Positions 6,607 through 9,080 of a stretch of DNA of 9,080 nt are shown piece by piece (within the stretch, counting starts at the first letter, position 1; each line of letters starts with the position of its first letter). The position numbers were made by a program, and so were the translations under genes. The stretch lies in contig CAUPYH010000072.1 in NCBI GenBank assembly GCA_963515595.1, positions 1 to 9,080 on the forward strand. The letters are read 5' to 3'. The notes under the pieces were generated by a model. The model saw nothing but the letters and a program-made list of their open reading frames with translations. It was not told the DNA's origin and ran no database searches. The stretch is from Eikenella sp963515595 (lineage in GTDB: Bacteria > Pseudomonadota > Gammaproteobacteria > Burkholderiales > Neisseriaceae).

Positions 6607-7281
6607 ATGAGAAAAACGAAAATCGAAGCGCAGAAAACACGCAACTACCTACTTAAGGCAGCCTTAGACACATTTTATACAAGAGGGGTTAGCCGTTCAT
6701 CTTTAAACGAAATCGCTCAAACCGCCGGTGTAACCCGTGGTGCGCTGTATTGGCATTTTAAAAACAAAGAAGATTTGTTTGAAGGTTTGTTTCAACAAGT
6801 ATTTGCTGAAATGTCGAGTGAGCTGGCGCACGATATAGAAAACCAGTCGCCGGATATTTGGGAAAGTTTTGAAGTGGCCACCATTAATTTGTTTCGCAAG
6901 GTGGAAACAAATGAAACGGTAAGGAAGTTTTGCAATATTATTCATTTGAAGTGCGAATATACCGAGCAAAACCATTCTGTGGTGAAAATTATGCGCAGCT
7001 ATCAGGATATGTGGCAGCGCCAACTGACCGATGTGCTGACCCTGAGCCTGCAACAGAAAAAACTGCCGGAAGATTTGAATATTAATTTGGCCGTGATATT
7101 TATGATGTCGGTGATCAGCGGGCTGATGAGTATTTGGATGAATATGCCCGAGCAATTCAGCATCGGCAAAATTGCGCCGCAGGTTATCCGCACTGCCATG
7201 GGGGCATTGCAGAATGCGCCAAGTTTGTGTACCCAGTCTTCCAAACCCCTGCCGTTGAGCATGCGGCAGCATAAGGCTTAA
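6607..7281 (+). CDS. mtrR: MtrR, TetR-family repressor of the mtrCDE operon
   Basis: MtrR is a dimeric repressor that binds the mtrC promoter region and releases it on binding hydrophobic ligands. The 224-residue product has an N-terminal TetR helix-turn-helix (about 10-56; SLNEIAQTAGVTRGALYWHFKNKEDLF is nearly identical to gonococcal MtrR) and a helical ligand-binding domain after it. It aligns with the 210-residue gonococcal protein without gaps over at least the first 200 positions, then has about 14 extra C-terminal residues. Gly45 and Trp136 are conserved. Residue 39 is Thr where gonococcus has Ala, 105 is Val instead of His, and 176 is Ile instead of Arg. GGAA six bases before the ATG is the ribosome-binding site. 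It diverges from mtrC across a shared 262-bp control region. Confidence 0.93.
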   Translation: MRKTKIEAQKTRNYLLKAALDTFYTRGVSRSSLNEIAQTAGVTRGALYWHFKNKEDLFEGLFQQVFAEMSSELAHDIENQSPDIWESFEVATINLFRKVETNETVRKFCNIIHLKCEYTEQNHSVVKIMRSYQDMWQRQLTDVLTLSLQQKKLPEDLNINLAVIFMMSVISGLMSIWMNMPEQFSIGKIAPQVIRTAMGALQNAPSLCTQSSKPLPLSMRQHKA

Positions 7282-7294
7282 TATTCCCATACCC

Positions 7295-7362
7295 ATACAG
7301 GCTACCTGAAAACTGTCTGCCGAAAGATGCAGGGATTTTCAGGTAGCCTGAAGCCTTTTTAT
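7295..7362 (+). terminator. DUS-pair hairpin cassette A, likely mtrR terminator
   Basis: Two opposite DUS 12-mers (7299-7310, 7338-7349) lie in perfect 15-bp arms (7298-7312, 7336-7350) with a 23-nt loop. AAGCC and then five T residues (7356-7360) follow. The stem starts 17 bp after the mtrR stop. Uptake-sequence inverted repeats commonly serve as terminators in Neisseriaceae. The T-run is offset by five bases, so termination may be partial. Confidence 0.7.
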
Positions 7363-7434
7363 AGCAGGATTTTTGCAGGCAAGGCAGCCGCATATGCTAA
7401 TGCTGCAAAGCAGTCTGGTTTGCTGCAATCCGCT

Positions 7435-7502
7435 ATACAGGCTACCTGAAAACCATCTGCATAACCGGCCAGGCAGGTTTCAGGTAGCCTAAAGCCGTTT
7501 AT
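7435..7502 (+). repeat. DUS-pair hairpin cassette B, related to cassette A
   Basis: Opposite DUS 12-mers (7439-7450, 7479-7490) form perfect 13-bp arms (7439-7451, 7478-7490) with a 26-nt loop. The 68-bp segment matches cassette A at both edges (ATACAGGCTACCTGAAAAC and TCTGC on the left; TTTCAGGTAGCCT, AAGCC and TTTAT or TTTTAT on the right), while the loops have diverged. The left edges are 140 bp apart. It ends about 30 bp before the clc start. There is no strong T-run, only GTTTAT, so any terminator role is weaker. The 72 bp between the cassettes (7363-7434) hold no gene or clear promoter. Confidence 0.8.
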
Positions 7503-7532
7503 TACTATTCTAGTTTCTCAGAATCTGCCAGT

Positions 7533-8753
7533 ATGAAAACCTTGTCTCCCAAGTTAATCTTCTCCCTGTTGCTTATCGGCGTGGCAGCGGGCTTTACCGG
7601 CATTGTGCTGACGTTGCTGCTGCACACGGTGCAGCATTTGGCGTTTGGTTATCCGCTGAATATGGAGTTGTCGTATCGCGTGATGGTGGAGGAGAGCTCG
7701 CCGCTGCGGCGCTTGACGGTGTTGCTGTTGTGCGGCGGCTTGGTGGGGGTGGGTTGGGTGATGTTGCACCGGCTGGCCTCGCCTTTGGTATCGATTAAAA
7801 CGGCGGTGGCGAACGGGCAGAGAATGCCTTTGGCGGCCACGCTGATTCATGCGCTGCTGCAGATTGTTACCGTGGGCTTGGGTTCACCGCTGGGGCGTGA
7901 AGTGGCGCCGCGTGAAATCAGTGCGGCGTTGGCGGAGCGCTGGGCGGCATCGCGGGGTTTGGATGAGGAAGAGCGTAAAATCCTGCTGGCTTGCGCTTCG
8001 GGCGCAGGTTTGGCGGTGGTGTACAACGTGCCGTTGGCGGCGGCGGTGTTTGTTTTGGAAACCTTGTTGTTATCGTGGTCGCGCGAGCGGCTGCTGGCAG
8101 CACTGTTGGCTTGCGGCACGGCGGTGTTGGTGCTGCGCGCGGCGTTGGGCGATGTGATTCAGTATCCGCTGCTGAATTTCCCTTTGCCGGATAAGTGGTT
8201 TAATGCGTGGGCGCTGGCGGCTGCACCTTTGCTGGCGCTGGGCGTGTGGGCATTTGAACGGAGTATGGACAGGCTACCTGAAATTCCGCGGCGTAAACCG
8301 GTGATGGTGTGGGTGGCTTTGCTGTCGTTTGCGCTGATCGGACTGATGGCTTGGTATTTTCCAGAGATTATGGGCAACGGTAAGGCTGGTAATCAGTTGA
8401 GTTTTCAGGCTACTTTGGGCTGGCGGCAGGCTTTTGGCCTGCTGGCGGCGAAGTGGGCGGCGCTGTTGTTGGCCACGCTGGCCGGGGCTTACGGTGGGCG
8501 GATTACGCCTTCAATGATGCTGGGTGGGCTGATTGCATTTTTAGCGGCCTGTGTTTGGAATGTTTGGTTGCCTGGGGTAGACATAGGCGCTGCGGCATTT
8601 GTGGGGGCAACAGTATTTTTGGGTGTGGCACAGAAAATGCCGATTACTGCATTGGTGTTTATGATGGAATTGTCGCGCCAGTCACCCGCGCTGTGGCTGC
8701 CGCTGTGTTTGTGTTTGATGCTGACTTTGCTGGTGTATCGGCGTTGCCGATGA
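7533..8753 (+). CDS. ClC-family chloride channel/antiporter-like membrane protein, divergent and short
   Basis: This is an integral inner-membrane protein of 406 residues with about ten hydrophobic segments. ClC hallmarks are recognisable: GSPLGREVAPRE (118-128) in place of the usual GREGP filter segment, with candidate gating glutamate Glu123; YNVPLAAAVFVLE (164-176); GNGKAG (281-286); and YGGRITPSMMLGG (320-332). In E. coli ClC-ec1 (about 473 residues) the chloride-coordinating serine lies in GSGIP; here that region reads SPLVSIK. The internal proton-pathway glutamate aligns with Thr177. The protein stops at LLVYRRCR, before the helix carrying the second ion-binding tyrosine. It therefore belongs to an atypical ClC subgroup and its ion is uncertain. 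The ATG at 7533 lacks a clear Shine-Dalgarno. A DUS lies inside the gene at 8271-8282. Confidence 0.8.
   Translation: MKTLSPKLIFSLLLIGVAAGFTGIVLTLLLHTVQHLAFGYPLNMELSYRVMVEESSPLRRLTVLLLCGGLVGVGWVMLHRLASPLVSIKTAVANGQRMPLAATLIHALLQIVTVGLGSPLGREVAPREISAALAERWAASRGLDEEERKILLACASGAGLAVVYNVPLAAAVFVLETLLLSWSRERLLAALLACGTAVLVLRAALGDVIQYPLLNFPLPDKWFNAWALAAAPLLALGVWAFERSMDRLPEIPRRKPVMVWVALLSFALIGLMAWYFPEIMGNGKAGNQLSFQATLGWRQAFGLLAAKWAALLLATLAGAYGGRITPSMMLGGLIAFLAACVWNVWLPGVDIGAAAFVGATVFLGVAQKMPITALVFMMELSRQSPALWLPLCLCLMLTLLVYRRCR
8271..8282 (+). repeat. Complete DUS inside the ClC gene
   Basis: An exact AGGCTACCTGAA, the only full 12-mer in this window that lies inside a coding sequence. It contributes to the codons for Arg-Leu-Pro-Glu at residues 247-250, in a cytoplasmic-looking loop between hydrophobic segments where sequence constraint is probably low. 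Confidence 0.95.
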
Positions 8754-8784
8754 GGCAGGCAATTTGAGGGTGGGGCGGATTGAA

Positions 8785-8796
8785 AGGCTACCTGAA
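8785..8796 (+). repeat. Complete single DUS in the intergenic region after the ClC gene
   Basis: An exact AGGCTACCTGAA with no inverted partner nearby; the next copies are at 8863 and 8877. It lies 32 bp after the ClC stop. The bases 8797-8860 between it and the terminator hold a short GC-rich possible stem (CGGC and GCCG around 8803-8820) and no gene. Confidence 0.95.
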
Positions 8797-8860
8797 AATA
8801 AAACGGCGGTATTGCCATGCCGCTGCCGATTTCTTCCAGCTGCCATAAGCAGGCATAACA

Positions 8861-8890
8861 AAAGGCTACCTGAAGTTTCAGGTAGCCTTT
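8861..8890. terminator. Bidirectional DUS-palindrome terminator between convergent genes
   Basis: AAAGGCTACCTGAA (8861-8874) and its exact reverse complement (8877-8890) are separated by only GT. Each arm contains a full DUS. On the minus strand four Ts follow the stem, starting at its last bases; on the plus strand three Ts end the stem. It lies 16 bp after the stop of the leftward gene at 8907 and 107 bp after the ClC stop, so it can end both transcripts. Confidence 0.8.
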
Positions 8891-8906
8891 GCTGTGCTGA
8901 ATAAGC

Positions 8907-9080
8907 TTAGCGGATATTAGCCTGTTGATAGAGGCGGGCAATTTCCTGCTCGATCAGCAAGTTTTGCAAATCTTGCTGGATTTGCGGTTTCAGTTGAGCA
9001 AACGGCGGCACACGAACGGGGCGTTTGGCTTCCATATAGAAGATGGCGAAAATGCCGTTGCTTTCCACCGGGGTTTCGGT
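8907..9080 (-). CDS. C-terminal part of a probable parvulin-type (PpiC/SurA-like) peptidyl-prolyl isomerase
   Basis: This leftward reading frame enters from the right edge and ends at a TAA (8909-8907), giving the last 57 residues of a protein. The segment ETPVESNGIFAIFYMEAKRP followed by VRVPPFAQLKPQIQQDLQN matches the pattern at the end of parvulin domains: a 'sTPV-s-G-ahl---e-RP' strand and then a charged C-terminal helix that starts PxFxxxKxQIxQ. Proteins of this family are periplasmic folding helpers. The catalytic domain is outside the window, so the family call rests on this tail alone. The terminator at 8861-8890 follows it closely. Confidence 0.6.
   Translation of the reverse strand, partial: TETPVESNGIFAIFYMEAKRPVRVPPFAQLKPQIQQDLQNLLIEQEIARLYQQANIR

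Noticed and set aside
6703..7296. Minus-strand frame of 197 residues opposite mtrR
   Set aside because: mtrR is clearly supported by its close match to a known repressor; the opposite frame shows no family features.
7373..7403. Possible promoter for the ClC gene (TTGCAG with TATGCT or TAATGC)
   Set aside because: The spacings are 14 or 19 bp with weak -10 matches, and cassette B lies between it and the gene.
8401..8416. GTTTTCAGGCTACTTT in the ClC gene as an uptake sequence
   Set aside because: It mixes parts of both DUS strands and matches neither orientation over the 10-bp core.

Overview
This window carries a complete multidrug-efflux locus of the mtrCDE/mtrR type from the family Neisseriaceae. 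Ten exact copies of the 12-mer AGGCTACCTGAA (either strand) occur here. That word is the Eikenella-type dialect of the neisserial DNA uptake sequence (DUS), so the source is most likely Eikenella or a close relative. The encoded proteins resemble Neisseria MtrC, MtrD, MtrE and MtrR closely and, where I can recall the gonococcal MtrR sequence, align with it without gaps for at least the first 200 residues. The species assignment is inference.

Layout, left to right. At 1-35 there appears to be the very start of a leftward gene (ATG at 4-2), with its Shine-Dalgarno in the loop of a hairpin. A leftward rho-independent terminator follows at 81-124, then a complete 105-bp Correia element (132-236) that appears to have split a DUS. 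mtrE (264-1760), mtrD (1822-5070) and mtrC (5085-6344) are all on the minus strand, so transcription runs mtrC-mtrD-mtrE right to left. A DUS-pair hairpin sits between mtrD and mtrE. The 262-bp region 6345-6606 separates mtrC from divergent mtrR (6607-7281). It holds a near-perfect MtrR operator placed over the likely -35 box of mtrC, and a separate candidate mtrR promoter.

To the right, 7282-7532 holds two related 68-bp DUS-pair hairpin cassettes. Next comes a rightward ClC-family anion transporter gene (7533-8753) with several unusual motif changes. A near-perfect DUS palindrome (8861-8890) acts as a bidirectional terminator between it and a leftward gene cut by the right edge (8907-9080), which looks like the C-terminus of a parvulin-type peptidyl-prolyl isomerase.

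How the genes work together: MtrD is the proton-driven RND pump in the inner membrane, MtrC the periplasmic adaptor lipoprotein and MtrE the outer-membrane channel. MtrR is the TetR-family repressor that should hold the operon down by binding the operator in the divergent promoter region. The ClC gene and the isomerase fragment have no evident functional tie to efflux. I saw no wholly new system. The most notable items are the Correia element inserted inside a DUS, the Shine-Dalgarno hairpin at the left edge, the DUS-built hairpins around the operon, and the divergent ClC protein.
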